A stretch of 64,000 nt of DNA. Origin: DATHTC01 sp035456465. GTDB taxonomy: Bacteria; Actinomycetota; Thermoleophilia; Gaiellales; Gaiellaceae. Positions 34,509 through 43,377 of the stretch are shown here, piece by piece. Location: positions 72,168 through 136,167 of the forward strand of contig DATIDD010000018.1 of NCBI GenBank assembly GCA_035456465.1. The letters run 5' to 3'. The notes below the pieces were generated by a model, which saw only the letters and a program-made list of their open reading frames with translations, was not told where the DNA came from and made no database searches. Position 1 is the stretch's first letter. Each line of letters begins with the position of its first letter. The position numbers were made by a program, and so were the translations under genes.

Positions 34509-35219
34509 CTATCCGGCGCGCTCCTCGAAGCGCCGCGTCACCAGCTCGCCCGCGGCGAGGACGTGCTGGATCATCAGCCGCCGCGCCTCGGGCGGGTCGT
34601 GCCGCTCGATCGCGTCGAGCACCGCCTCGTGCTGGGCCACGTTCTCCTCCAGCAGGCCGGCGTTCTCCCCGAGCGCGATCCAGGTGAGGTCGCGCGGGAA
34701 GCTCTGGTGGAGGTCGGTGAGCGTCGCCCGGAGGCGCCGGTTGCCGGCCGCGTCCTGGATCGCCACGTGGAAGGAGTCGTTCGCCTGCATCCATTCGGCG
34801 TGCGCGTCCACGGGGGGCGTCTCCCCGGGCGGGTGCCCGTCGCGCCACGCGAGCAGCGTGGCGACGGAATGGCGGAACAGCTCCTGCGCCTCGCGCAGCC
34901 GCCGGAGCTCGTCGTCGCGGATCCGCGTCGCGGCCAGCCGCGCGGCCAGCCCTTCCAGCTCGGCGCGCACCTCGTAGGCCTCGCGGACCTCGCGCGGGCT
35001 CGGCATCCGCACGAGCGCGCCGCGCTGCGGGCGCACCTCCACGAGCCCGCTCGCCTGGAGCTTGCGCAGCGCTTCGCGAACGGGCGTGCGGCTGACGCCG
35101 AACTCGGCGGCGACCGACTCCTGGCGCAGCCATGTCCCGGTGGGGATCTGGCCGGTCAGCACCCGCGTCTGGAGCGTCGCCGCCAGCTCGTCGACGAGCG
35201 CCCGGTGGTTCTCGCTCAC
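34509..35219 (-). CDS. GntR-family regulator, FadR/FCD subfamily
   Basis: A 236-residue transcription factor. Residues 10-75 form the winged helix (LRQESVAAEFGVSRTPVREALRKL, with the DNA-reading SRTPVREAL). Residues 85-225 form the FCD effector domain, whose metal-binding residues Asp/His are seen in NDSFHVAI, AQHEAVL and IQHVLA. FCD proteins usually bind a small organic acid. It ends an operon with two TauE/SafE halves, each joined by a GTGA overlap. The divergent promoter carries two copies of a short palindrome that are the natural operator candidates. Confidence 0.92.
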   Translation of the reverse strand: MSENHRALVDELAATLQTRVLTGQIPTGTWLRQESVAAEFGVSRTPVREALRKLQASGLVEVRPQRGALVRMPSPREVREAYEVRAELEGLAARLAATRIRDDELRRLREAQELFRHSVATLLAWRDGHPPGETPPVDAHAEWMQANDSFHVAIQDAAGNRRLRATLTDLHQSFPRDLTWIALGENAGLLEENVAQHEAVLDAIERHDPPEARRLMIQHVLAAGELVTRRFEERAG

Positions 35220-35593
35220 GTCCGCAGCCCGTCCCGGACGAGGCGGGCGCCCACGAGCGCGAGGAAGACGGCGAAGACGAGCCGCAGCGTCGAGGCGTCC
35301 ATCGCCAGGGCGAGGAACGCGCCGGCGACGCCGCCGACCGCGCCGACGACGCCGAACCGGAGGGCGACGCCGAGGTCGCCGACGTCGCGCCGCCGCAGCT
35401 CGAGGCTCGCGACGAGCGCCGTCGGCAGCACGACCACGAGCGAGGTCGCCTCGGCGGCCTGCTGCGACATGCCGATCGCGAGCGTCAGGAAGGGGACCAT
35501 CAGGATGCCGCCGCCGACGCCGAGCAGGCCGGCGGCGATGCCGGTCCCGACGCCGAACGCCGCGAGGGCGAGCAGGACGGCCACGCCGTTCAC
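35216..35593 (-). CDS. Half-length TauE/SafE-type membrane protein (second of pair)
   Basis: A 125-residue membrane protein with four hydrophobic segments and one TauE/SafE repeat (GLLGVGGGILMVPFL). Full TauE/SafE exporters have two such repeats in about 250 residues; here each repeat is a separate gene. It overlaps the gene before it and the GntR gene after it by four bases. The pair should form a heterodimeric exporter of sulfite, sulfoacetate or another organosulfur anion (family-based inference). Confidence 0.82.
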   Translation of the reverse strand: MNGVAVLLALAAFGVGTGIAAGLLGVGGGILMVPFLTLAIGMSQQAAEATSLVVVLPTALVASLELRRRDVGDLGVALRFGVVGAVGGVAGAFLALAMDASTLRLVFAVFLALVGARLVRDGLRT

Positions 35594-35991
35594 GCCCGGA
35601 TGCCCATCGTGACCGCCGCGGCGAGGAGGAAGCAGCCGAAGACGAGCTTGAGCGGACGCTCGTCGATGCGTGCGAGCAGGCCGGCGCCGAGCCGCGCGCC
35701 CGCGACGGCGCCGACCGCGAGCGCGGCCGCGTCGAGCCAGTGCACGCGGCCCGCGATCCCGTACGTGAGGATCCCGGCGAGGCTGATGGGGATGATCGCG
35801 CCAAGCGAGGCCGCGTGCGCGTCTCGCTGCCGGTAGCGGGCCCAGAGCACGAGCAGCGGCACCATCACCACGCCGCCCCCGACGCCGAGGAGCCCGGAGA
35901 GGAGGCCCCCGACGAGCCCGATCGACACGAGCTGCGGGTCGAGCAGCCGTGCTCGCCGCGCCGCAGAGGCCTGCACGAGGCGCTCGGTCAT
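35590..35991 (-). CDS. Half-length TauE/SafE-type membrane protein (first of pair)
   Basis: A 133-residue membrane protein with one TauE/SafE repeat (GLLSGLLGVGGGVVMVPLL) after a short basic N-terminus. It is the first gene of the minus-strand operon. The ATG lies 8 bases from a TATCGT -10, so the message is probably leaderless. The GTGA overlap with the second half suggests equal production of both halves. Confidence 0.82.
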   Translation of the reverse strand: MTERLVQASAARRARLLDPQLVSIGLVGGLLSGLLGVGGGVVMVPLLVLWARYRQRDAHAASLGAIIPISLAGILTYGIAGRVHWLDAAALAVGAVAGARLGAGLLARIDERPLKLVFGCFLLAAAVTMGIRA

Positions 35992-35999
35992 CGTGCGCG

Positions 36000-36051
36000 A
36001 CGATACCACCGTTTGGATCCATTTGACCATAGCTTGGATCCAATCTACAGT
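36000..36051. promoter_or_regulatory. Divergent promoters with shared -35 and twin palindromic operators
   Basis: Plus strand: -35 TTGACC (36023-36028), 17-base spacer, -10 TACAGT (36046-36051) for the importer operon. Minus strand: -10 TATCGT (36000-36005) with a 17-base spacer reaching the same block 36023-36028. The palindrome TTGGATCCA(A) occurs at 36013-36021, in the minus spacer, and at 36034-36043, in the plus spacer, 21 bp apart and so on one face of the helix. The GntR product of the minus operon is the probable binder. Confidence 0.65.
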
Positions 36052-36106
36052 TGCCGTTCCGTCCCCGCGACGGGAGACGGCATCGATCCTGCTTAGGGGG
36101 CAGAAG

Positions 36107-37705
36107 ATGAGATGGCATCGCGTAGCTCGAGCGGCCGGGCCGGCCTCCGCCGCCGCGGCCCTGACGCTCGTCGTCGCGGTCTCCGCCGGCGCCGGCACGA
36201 AGGCGACGCCGCCGATCAGGAACGGCGGGACGCTGGTGGTGTCCCTGGCGGAGGAGCCCGACGCGCTCGATCCGACCCTGGCGCGCACGTTCGTCGGCCG
36301 GATCGTCTTCCTCCACATGTGCGAGAAGCTCTACGACCTCAACGCGAAGCTCCACATCGTCCCGCAGCTCGCCGCGGCGCTGCCGCAGGTCTCGAGGGAC
36401 AAGCTGACCTACCGGATCGGCCTGCGCGGCGGGATCAGGTTCAATGACGGCACGCCGTTCAACGCCGCCGCCGTCAAGCAGTCGCTCGAGCGGCACCTGA
36501 CGCTGAAGGGATCAACGCGCGCGAGCGAGATCTCGCCGATCGCGTCGGTCGACACCGCCGGGCCGCGCACCGTCGTCCTGCACCTGAAGACGCCGTTCTC
36601 GCCGCTGACCGCGCAGCTCGCCGACCGGGCCGGGATGGTCATGTCGCCGAAGGCCATGGACGCGCTCGGTGACAAGTTCGCCACCAACCCGGTGTGCGTC
36701 GGCCCGTTCGAGTTCAAGAGCCGGGTGGCCGGCGACCGGATCACGCTGGAGAAGTCGAACGACTACTACGGCAGGTCGAAGGTGCACCTCGCCCAGATCG
36801 TGTTCAAGATCATCACGGACCCGAACGCGCGGACGCAGAACCTGCGTGCGGGCGACAGCCAGGTGCTCGACCGCGTGCAGTCGACCGACGTGCCGACGCT
36901 GCGGCGGGACTCGTCCGTCAGGGTGATCAGGACGCCGACGATCGGCTACCAGGGCCTGACGCTGAACATCGGGAACAAGAACGGCCTGCTGAAGGGCTAC
37001 TCGAACGTCGGCACGCCGCTCGCGAGGTCGCAGTTCCTGCGCACCGCGTTCGACCTCGCGCTCGACCGGACGGTGATCAACCGGGTCGTGTTCAGCGGGC
37101 TCAACCTGCCGGACTGCTACCCGATCTCGCCCGTGAGCCCGTGGTACGTCACGACCAAGGGCCTCGACTGCAACCTGCACGCGAACGTCGCCACCGCGAG
37201 GAAGCTCGTGAAGGCGTCGAACATCGACACGCCGATCAAGGTCCAGCTGACGATCGGCACCGATCCGGTGGCCGCGCGCCTCGGGCAGGTGATCCAGGCG
37301 ATGGAGAAGGCGGTCGGCTTCGACGTCCAGCTGAAGCCGACGGAGTTCGTCTCGGCCCTCAACCAGGCCGATGCGGGCCGGTTCGAGACGTTCGCGGTCG
37401 GCTGGTCCGGCCGCGTCGATCCCGACGGGAACATCTACGGGTTCGTGGCCACGCCGGGGACGCTGAACGACTCGGGCTTCTCCGACCAGAAGCTCGACTT
37501 CATCCTCAACAACGCGCGCAGGTCGGTGACCCAGAAGTCGCGGATCACGCTGTACAGCGCCGCGATGAAGATCATTCACCGCCAGCGGCCGCTGATCTAC
37601 CTCTACCATCCGGTCAACTACTACGGCGTGTCGAAGAAGGTGTCCGGCGTGAAGGTGTACGGCGACGGCCTCATCCGGGCGGGCAACGCCGGCTTCCTGA
37701 GGTAG
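36107..37705 (+). CDS. ABC peptide-type substrate-binding protein (family 5)
   Basis: A 532-residue exported binding protein with a signal sequence (residues 1-30, Ala-rich, ending AVSAGAG) and no lipobox Cys. The family 5 core is plain: GGTLVVSLAEEPDALDPTLA, FNDGTPFNAAAVKQSLER and WSGRVDPDGNIYGF. Family 5 binds oligopeptides, glutathione, nickel or opines. It is the first gene of a six-gene plus-strand operon. The long leader (about 50 bases) and AGGGGG before the ATG show normal translation initiation. Ligand inferred from the terminal gamma-glutamyltransferase gene. Confidence 0.9.
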   Translation: MRWHRVARAAGPASAAAALTLVVAVSAGAGTKATPPIRNGGTLVVSLAEEPDALDPTLARTFVGRIVFLHMCEKLYDLNAKLHIVPQLAAALPQVSRDKLTYRIGLRGGIRFNDGTPFNAAAVKQSLERHLTLKGSTRASEISPIASVDTAGPRTVVLHLKTPFSPLTAQLADRAGMVMSPKAMDALGDKFATNPVCVGPFEFKSRVAGDRITLEKSNDYYGRSKVHLAQIVFKIITDPNARTQNLRAGDSQVLDRVQSTDVPTLRRDSSVRVIRTPTIGYQGLTLNIGNKNGLLKGYSNVGTPLARSQFLRTAFDLALDRTVINRVVFSGLNLPDCYPISPVSPWYVTTKGLDCNLHANVATARKLVKASNIDTPIKVQLTIGTDPVAARLGQVIQAMEKAVGFDVQLKPTEFVSALNQADAGRFETFAVGWSGRVDPDGNIYGFVATPGTLNDSGFSDQKLDFILNNARRSVTQKSRITLYSAAMKIIHRQRPLIYLYHPVNYYGVSKKVSGVKVYGDGLIRAGNAGFLR

Positions 37706-37713
37706 CGACGAGC

Positions 37714-38667
37714 ATGGGCGGCTTCCTCCTGCGCAAGGTCGGAGCCGCCCTGATCGTCATCGTGGCGGCGAGCATGCTCGTCTTCCTCGGCGTGCGCGCG
37801 CTGCCGGGCGACCCGGCGCTCGCGCTGGGCGGCGAGAACCGCGACCCCGCCGTGCTCGAGGCGATCCGGCACGACTACGGGCTCGACCGTCCGCTCCCGG
37901 TCCAGTACCTGCGCTGGGTCGGCCACGTCGTCCGGGGCGACCTCGGCACCGACCAGCGGAAGCTGCCCGTCGGCCACACGATCGTCACGCGGCTGCCGAT
38001 CACGCTCGAGCTCGGCTTCCTCGCGATCCTGATCGGCTCGGTGCTCGGGATCCTCGCGGGGGTGATCGCGGCCGTGCGGCGCGGCAAGCCCTCCGACTAC
38101 GCCGCCACCTCGCTCGCGCTCGTCGGCCTCTCCGTGCCGCACTTCTGGCTCGGGCTGCTGCTGATCATCCTGTTCGCCGTCCGGCTCCAGTGGCTGCCGG
38201 CGGGCGGCTACGTCCCGTTCTCCGAGGACCCGGTGGAGAACCTGCGCCACCTGCTGCTGCCCGCGATCGTGCTCGGCACGGGCCTGAGCGCGGTCGTGAT
38301 GCGGCAGATGCGCTCGGCGATGCTCGACTCGCTCAACGCCGACTACGTGCGCACGGCGCGGGCCAAGGGGCTGCCCGAGCGGTCGGTCGTCGGCGTCCAC
38401 GCGCTCCGCAACAGCCTGATCACGGTGACGACGATCATCGGCCTCCAGCTCGGCGCGCTGATCTCGGGGGCCGTCATCACCGAGCAGATCTTCGGGATCG
38501 CCGGCTTCGGCCGGCTGACGATCGACGCGGTCAACCAGCGCGACTACGCGCTGCTGCAGGGGGTGGTGCTCGTCGTGGCCGCGGGCTACGTCGTCGTCAA
38601 CCTCCTCGTCGACATCACGTACTCGCTGCTCAACCCGCGGATCCGGATCGTGGCGGCGCCGTCGTGA
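37714..38667 (+). CDS. ABC peptide-type permease (DppB/GsiC-like)
   Basis: A 317-residue inner-membrane subunit with six hydrophobic segments. The N-terminus LLRKVGAALIVIVAASMLVFLGVRALPGDPA is the DppB hallmark, and the ATPase-docking EAA loop is DYVRTARAKGLPERSVVGVHALRNS near residue 210. Eight bases separate it from the binding-protein gene. Confidence 0.93.
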   Translation: MGGFLLRKVGAALIVIVAASMLVFLGVRALPGDPALALGGENRDPAVLEAIRHDYGLDRPLPVQYLRWVGHVVRGDLGTDQRKLPVGHTIVTRLPITLELGFLAILIGSVLGILAGVIAAVRRGKPSDYAATSLALVGLSVPHFWLGLLLIILFAVRLQWLPAGGYVPFSEDPVENLRHLLLPAIVLGTGLSAVVMRQMRSAMLDSLNADYVRTARAKGLPERSVVGVHALRNSLITVTTIIGLQLGALISGAVITEQIFGIAGFGRLTIDAVNQRDYALLQGVVLVVAAGYVVVNLLVDITYSLLNPRIRIVAAPS

Positions 38668-38698
38668 CCGGCCCCGATCGCTCCGACCAGGCACGCGC

Positions 38699-39583
38699 GT
38701 GAGCTACGTCGACCTCGCCGCGTCGGACGTCCTCTCGCCGCAGGCGCGCCGCCGGCGCCTGTGGCGGCGCCGCCTCGCCCGCCGCCCCCTCGCGATCGCC
38801 GGCTTCGCCGTCGCGCTCGCGTTCGTGCTGGCGGCGATCCTCGCCCCCTGGGTGTCCCCGTACTCGCCGGACGAGCAGGACTACAACGCGCTGCTCGCGC
38901 ACCCGTCCCCGTCGCACTGGTTCGGGACGGACGAGTTGGGACGCGACATCCTCTCGCGGATCATCTGGGGCGCCCGCGCGTCGATCCAGGCGGGCGTGCT
39001 CGCGACGATGCTGGCGATGGCGATCGCGCTGCCGATCGGCCTCGTCGCGGGCTACTACCGCGGCACGGTCGACGCCGTCATCTCGCGGGTGACCGATGTG
39101 CTGCTCGCGTTCCCGTTCCTGATCCTGGCCGTCGGGCTCGCGGCGATCCTGGGACCGTCGCTCCTGAACGCGACGATCGCGCTCGGCCTCGGCGCCGCCC
39201 CCGGCCTGATCCGCGTCACGCGCGGGGAGACGCTCGCCCTGCGGGAGGAGGACTACATCCGCGCGGCGGTCGCGAACGGCGCCAGCGACGCGACCATCCT
39301 CTCGCGGCACGTGGTGCCGAACATGACCTCGACCCTGCTCGTGCAGGCGACGGTCACGATTCCGGCGGCGATCATCGGCGAGGCGGTGCTCTCCTTCCTC
39401 GGCCTCGGGGTGCAGCCGCCGACGCCGTCGTGGGGGGTGATGCTCGCCGACGCGCAGAGCTACCTGTCCCAGGCCCCGCGGCTCGCCGTGTACCCCGGGC
39501 TCGCGATCTTCTTCTGCGCGCTCGCCTTCAACCTGCTCGGCGACGGCCTGCGCGACGTCCTCGATCCGCGCACGACCCGGTGA
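38699..39583 (+). CDS. ABC peptide-type permease (DppC/GsiD-like)
   Basis: A 294-residue partner permease: one N-terminal hydrophobic segment (AGFAVALAFVLAAILAPW), the HWFGTDELGRDILSR motif of DppC proteins, five further segments and the EAA loop DYIRAAVANGASDATILSRHVVPN. The GTG at 38699 follows the previous stop by 31 bases. The stop overlaps the next ATPase gene (GTGA). Confidence 0.93.
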   Translation: MSYVDLAASDVLSPQARRRRLWRRRLARRPLAIAGFAVALAFVLAAILAPWVSPYSPDEQDYNALLAHPSPSHWFGTDELGRDILSRIIWGARASIQAGVLATMLAMAIALPIGLVAGYYRGTVDAVISRVTDVLLAFPFLILAVGLAAILGPSLLNATIALGLGAAPGLIRVTRGETLALREEDYIRAAVANGASDATILSRHVVPNMTSTLLVQATVTIPAAIIGEAVLSFLGLGVQPPTPSWGVMLADAQSYLSQAPRLAVYPGLAIFFCALAFNLLGDGLRDVLDPRTTR

Positions 39584-40542
39584 CCGACGCGCTGCTCGAG
39601 GTCGCCGACCTCTCGGTGCGCTTCGACACGGATGACGGCCCGATCCACGCCGTCGACCGGTTGTCCTTCTCGCTGGCGGCTCGCGAGGTGCTCGGCATCG
39701 TCGGCGAGTCCGGGTGCGGCAAGTCCGTGACGATGATGTCGCTGCTCCGGCTGTTGCCGCCGACCGCGGCGGTGACCGGGACGGCGCTGTTCGAGGGACG
39801 CGACCTGCTCGCCGCCCCGGCGGCGTCGCTGCGCCGGATCCGCGGCCGCGAGATCTCGTTCGTGTTCCAGGAGCCCGCCACCTCGCTCAACCCGGCGTTC
39901 ACGGTCGGGCGGCAGATCGGCGAGGTGCTGCAGCGTCATCTCGGGCTCTCGCGGCAGCAGGCGCGCCGTCGGACCGTGGAGCTGCTCGACGTCGTCCGGA
40001 TCCCGGCGCCGGCGCGGCGGGTCGACGAGTACCCGCACCAGCTCTCCGGCGGCATGCGGCAGCGCGTGATGATCGCGATGGCGCTGGCCTGCGACCCGAA
40101 GATCCTGATCGCGGACGAGCCGACGACGGCGCTCGACGTGACCATCCAGGCCGGGATCCTCGACCTGCTGCGGGACCTGCGCGAGCGACTCGGGATGGCG
40201 ATCGTGCTGATCACGCACAACCTGGGCGTCGTCGCCGACATCGCCGACCGCGTCGTCGTCATGTACGCCGGGCGAAAGGCCGAGGAGGCGCCCGTCCGCG
40301 AGCTCTTCGCGCACCCGCAGCACCCGTACACGATCGGGCTGCTCGGCGCGATCCCCCGTCGCGGCGTCGCGCGGCTGCGCGAGATCCCGGGGCTCGTGCC
40401 GTCGCTCTCGGAGCCGGTTCCCCACTGCGCCTTCGCGCCGCGCTGCCCGCGCGCGGACGAGACGTCGCGGACGCAGGTGCCGGTGCTGCGCGAGATCCGT
40501 CCCTCGCACCTGGTCGCGTGCTTCCATCCGGGGAGCGAATGA
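39580..40542 (+). CDS. ABC ATP-binding protein (DppD-like)
   Basis: A 320-residue ATPase of the importer. Walker A is GESGCGKS near residue 41, the signature LSGGMRQRVMIAMAL, Walker B ILIADEPTTALD, and the C-terminal oligopeptide-ABC domain with a Cys cluster (HCAFAPRCP...VACFHPG) that in some homologs binds an iron-sulfur cluster. GTGA and ATGA overlaps join it to both neighbours. Confidence 0.94.
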   Translation: MTDALLEVADLSVRFDTDDGPIHAVDRLSFSLAAREVLGIVGESGCGKSVTMMSLLRLLPPTAAVTGTALFEGRDLLAAPAASLRRIRGREISFVFQEPATSLNPAFTVGRQIGEVLQRHLGLSRQQARRRTVELLDVVRIPAPARRVDEYPHQLSGGMRQRVMIAMALACDPKILIADEPTTALDVTIQAGILDLLRDLRERLGMAIVLITHNLGVVADIADRVVVMYAGRKAEEAPVRELFAHPQHPYTIGLLGAIPRRGVARLREIPGLVPSLSEPVPHCAFAPRCPRADETSRTQVPVLREIRPSHLVACFHPGSE

Positions 40543-41570
40543 CCGTCCAGCCGGTTCTCGAGGTCGAGGGCCTCGTCAAGCACTTCCACGTCGGCTCGCA
40601 GCTCCTCGGCGGCGGCGGCGTGGTCCACGCCGTCGACGGGGTGTCGCTCACGATCGGGCCGGGCGAGATGCTCGGCCTCGTCGGGGAGTCGGGCAGCGGC
40701 AAGTCGACCGTGGGGAACTGCATCGCGCGGCTCGTCGAGCCGACCGCGGGCACGATCCGGATCGGCGGCGTCGACGTCACGCACCTGTCGCGGCGGCAGA
40801 TGCGGCCGCTGCGGCGCCAGGTGCACATGGTCTTCCAGGACCCGTACTCCTCGCTCAACCCGCGGATGACGTGCGGCCAGATCGTGGGGGAGCCGTTGCG
40901 GCTGCACCGGCTCGCCTCGCGCAGGGGCCTGGACGCCCGAGTGGTGGAGCTGTTCAGGCAGGTGGGGCTGCGGCCGGAGCTCCGGCACCGGCATCCCCAC
41001 GAGCTCTCGGGCGGCCAGCGGCAACGGGTCGGGCTCGCGCGGGCGCTCTCGGTCTCGCCGTCGCTGCTCATCGCCGACGAGCCGGTGTCCGCGCTCGACG
41101 TCTCCGTCCAGGCGGCGATCCTGAACCTGCTGCGCGACCTCCAGCAGGAGCTGGGCTTCTCGTGCCTGTTCATCACGCACGACCTCGCGACGGTCGAGTT
41201 CCTCTGCGACCGCGTCGCGGTCATGTACCTCGGCAAGATCGTCGAGGAGGCGTCGATGGAGGCGCTGTTCGCGTCGCCGATGCATCCGTACACGCAGGCC
41301 CTTCTCTCGGCGGCCGTCACCCCGGATCCCGAGCGGCAGCGCTCGCGGACGAGGATCGTGCTCGACGGCGACGTGCCGAGCCCGCTCGCGCCGCCCTCCG
41401 GCTGTCGCTTCCGGACGCGGTGCCCGCTCGCCGCGCAGTCGGCGCCGCGGTCGGAGGACGAGGAGCCGGCGCTGCGGCAGGTCGCCCCGGGCCACTCGGT
41501 CGCGTGCCACCTGGTCGAGGCCGGCGGCGAGGCGCCGGCCCTCCGGGATCTCGCGACGGGTCGCGCGTGA
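40539..41570 (+). CDS. ABC ATP-binding protein (DppF-like)
   Basis: A 343-residue second ATPase: Walker A GESGSGKST, signature LSGGQRQRVGLARAL, Walker B LLIADEPVSALD, H-loop FITHDLATVE, and the same C-terminal Cys cluster (CRFRTRCPL...VACHLV). It pairs with the DppD-like subunit. It overlaps the gamma-glutamyltransferase gene by four bases, so the enzyme belongs to the transport operon. Confidence 0.94.
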   Translation: MTVQPVLEVEGLVKHFHVGSQLLGGGGVVHAVDGVSLTIGPGEMLGLVGESGSGKSTVGNCIARLVEPTAGTIRIGGVDVTHLSRRQMRPLRRQVHMVFQDPYSSLNPRMTCGQIVGEPLRLHRLASRRGLDARVVELFRQVGLRPELRHRHPHELSGGQRQRVGLARALSVSPSLLIADEPVSALDVSVQAAILNLLRDLQQELGFSCLFITHDLATVEFLCDRVAVMYLGKIVEEASMEALFASPMHPYTQALLSAAVTPDPERQRSRTRIVLDGDVPSPLAPPSGCRFRTRCPLAAQSAPRSEDEEPALRQVAPGHSVACHLVEAGGEAPALRDLATGRA

Positions 41571-43264
41571 CGTTCACCACGCGGCCGGAGCTGCGCGGCA
41601 CCTTCGGCATGGTCGCCTCGACCCACTGGCTGGCGACGGCGGCCGGCATGGCCGTCCTCGAGCGTGGTGGGAACGCGTTCGACGCCGCCGTCGCGACCGG
41701 GTTCACGCTCCAGGTCGTGGAGCCGCACCTGAACGGGCCGGGCGGCGACCTCCCGGCCGTGTTCTGGTCGGCCGACCGCGGCGAGCCACTCGTGCTCTGC
41801 GCCCAGGGGGTCTCGCCGGCGGCGGCGACGATCGACCGCTTCCGCGCGGAGGGGCTGGAGCTCGTGCCCGGGACCGGCCTCCTCGCCGCCTGCGTCCCCG
41901 GGGCCTTCGGCGGCTGGCTGGCGCTCCTCGCGGAGTTCGGCACCTGGCGGCTCGCCGATGTGCTCGAGCTCGCGATCGGGTACGCCGAATCCGGCTATCC
42001 GGTCGTGCCCGGGATCCCGGCGACGATCTCGAGCGTGGAGGAGCTCCTGCGCGGCTGGCCCGGCTCGGCCGAGCTGTACCTGCCGCCGCCGGCGGCGGGG
42101 TCGCTGTTCCGGAACCGCGCTCTGGCCGCGACGTACCGCCGGCTCGTCGCGGACTCGCGGGGCGGCTCCCGGGAGCAGGAGCTCGAGCGGGCGCGCGCGC
42201 TCTTCTACGAGGGCTTCGTCGCCGAGACGATCGACCGCTTCTCGCGCGGAAACGGCGGGCTCCTCACGGGTGACGACCTCGCGTCCTGGCGCGCGACGCT
42301 CGAGCCGGCCGTCACCTTCGACTTCGGCGGCCTCACCGTCTGCAAGACGCCGGCCTGGGGGCAGGGGCCGGTGTTCCTGCAGCAGCTCGCCCTGCTCGCG
42401 GGCTTCGATCTCGCCGGGCACTCCGACGCCGAGTACGTGCACACCGTCGTCGAGTGCGCGAAGCTCGCGCTCGCCGACCGCGAGGCGTTCTACGGCGACG
42501 CCCCCGGCGCCGACGTCCCGCTCGAGCGGCTGCTGTCGGCCGAGTACAACGACGAGCGGCGCACGCTGGTGGGCGACGCCGCCTCGGAGGAGCTGCGCCC
42601 CGGCGGCGGCCGCCTGCCGCGCCTCGTCGCCGCGCAGGCGCAGGCCGGCAGCGGCGAGCCCACCGCGAGCTTCGCCGGCCGCGGCGACACCGTCCACCTC
42701 GACGTCGCCGACCGGTGGGGGAACCTCCTCTCGGCCACGCCGAGCGGCGGCTGGCTCCAGAGCTCGCCGGTCATCCCCGAGCTCGGTTGGCCGCTCGGGA
42801 CGCGGGCGCAGATGTTCTGGCTGGAGGAGGGCCTGCCGTCGTCGCTCGAGCCGCGAACGCGGCCGCGGACGACGCTCTCGCCGACGCTGGCGCTTCGCGA
42901 CGGCGAGCCGTGCCTCGCCTTCGGCACGCCGGGCGGCGACCAGCAGGACCAGTGGTCGTTGCACGTGTTCCTCCGCCACGTCGTCTACGGCGACGACCTG
43001 CAGGCGGCGATCGACGCGCCCTCGTTCCACACGGACCACGCGCCGTCGTCGTTCTTCCCGCGGCAGGCGCAGCCGCGGTCGCTCCGCCTCGAGTCGCGCT
43101 GGGGCGACGGCGTGGCGGGCGAGCTGCGCCGCCGCGGCCACCTGGTGGAGGTCGCCGGCCCGTGGTCGCTCGGGCGCGTCACCGCCGTCGGTCGCGAGCC
43201 CGACGGCACGTTGAAGGCCGCAGCCAATCCGCGCGGGATGCAGGGATACGCCGCGGGCAGGTGA
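41567..43264 (+). CDS. Gamma-glutamyltransferase family protein
   Basis: A 565-residue N-terminal-nucleophile hydrolase that cleaves gamma-glutamyl compounds such as glutathione. The nucleophile of the small subunit is predicted to be Thr375 in GDTVHLDV, where self-cleavage would occur; family blocks GGNAFDAAVATGF, NGPGGD and TPGGDQQDQW are present. No signal peptide is seen, so it should act inside the cell on imported substrate, unlike the periplasmic enzymes. It is the last gene of the importer operon and is followed by a strong hairpin. Confidence 0.92.
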   Translation: MTFTTRPELRGTFGMVASTHWLATAAGMAVLERGGNAFDAAVATGFTLQVVEPHLNGPGGDLPAVFWSADRGEPLVLCAQGVSPAAATIDRFRAEGLELVPGTGLLAACVPGAFGGWLALLAEFGTWRLADVLELAIGYAESGYPVVPGIPATISSVEELLRGWPGSAELYLPPPAAGSLFRNRALAATYRRLVADSRGGSREQELERARALFYEGFVAETIDRFSRGNGGLLTGDDLASWRATLEPAVTFDFGGLTVCKTPAWGQGPVFLQQLALLAGFDLAGHSDAEYVHTVVECAKLALADREAFYGDAPGADVPLERLLSAEYNDERRTLVGDAASEELRPGGGRLPRLVAAQAQAGSGEPTASFAGRGDTVHLDVADRWGNLLSATPSGGWLQSSPVIPELGWPLGTRAQMFWLEEGLPSSLEPRTRPRTTLSPTLALRDGEPCLAFGTPGGDQQDQWSLHVFLRHVVYGDDLQAAIDAPSFHTDHAPSSFFPRQAQPRSLRLESRWGDGVAGELRRRGHLVEVAGPWSLGRVTAVGREPDGTLKAAANPRGMQGYAAGR

Positions 43265-43325
43265 GCCGCCGGCGGCGGGCGTCGAGACGAGCTGCGTCGA
43301 CGCAGGCCGCGGGCTCCCGGACGAC

Positions 43326-43353
43326 GAGAGGGGCTCCGCTCGGAGCCCCTCTC
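43326..43353. terminator. Bidirectional hairpin terminator
   Basis: A perfect 12-bp stem (GAGAGGGGCTCC with GGAGCCCCTCTC) and a 4-base loop lies between the convergent gamma-glutamyltransferase and Ig-like genes and can serve both. Confidence 0.75.
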
Positions 43354-43377
43354 GCGACCTCGTGTGGGCGCGGCGCG

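Noticed and set aside
32071..35133. Extending the cyclase/AAA regulator upstream through the GntR gene
   Set aside because: The added residues are Arg/Ala-rich and lie opposite to no recognised fold, while the cyclase domain begins right after the GTG at 34470 and the GntR gene occupies the same strand in another frame.
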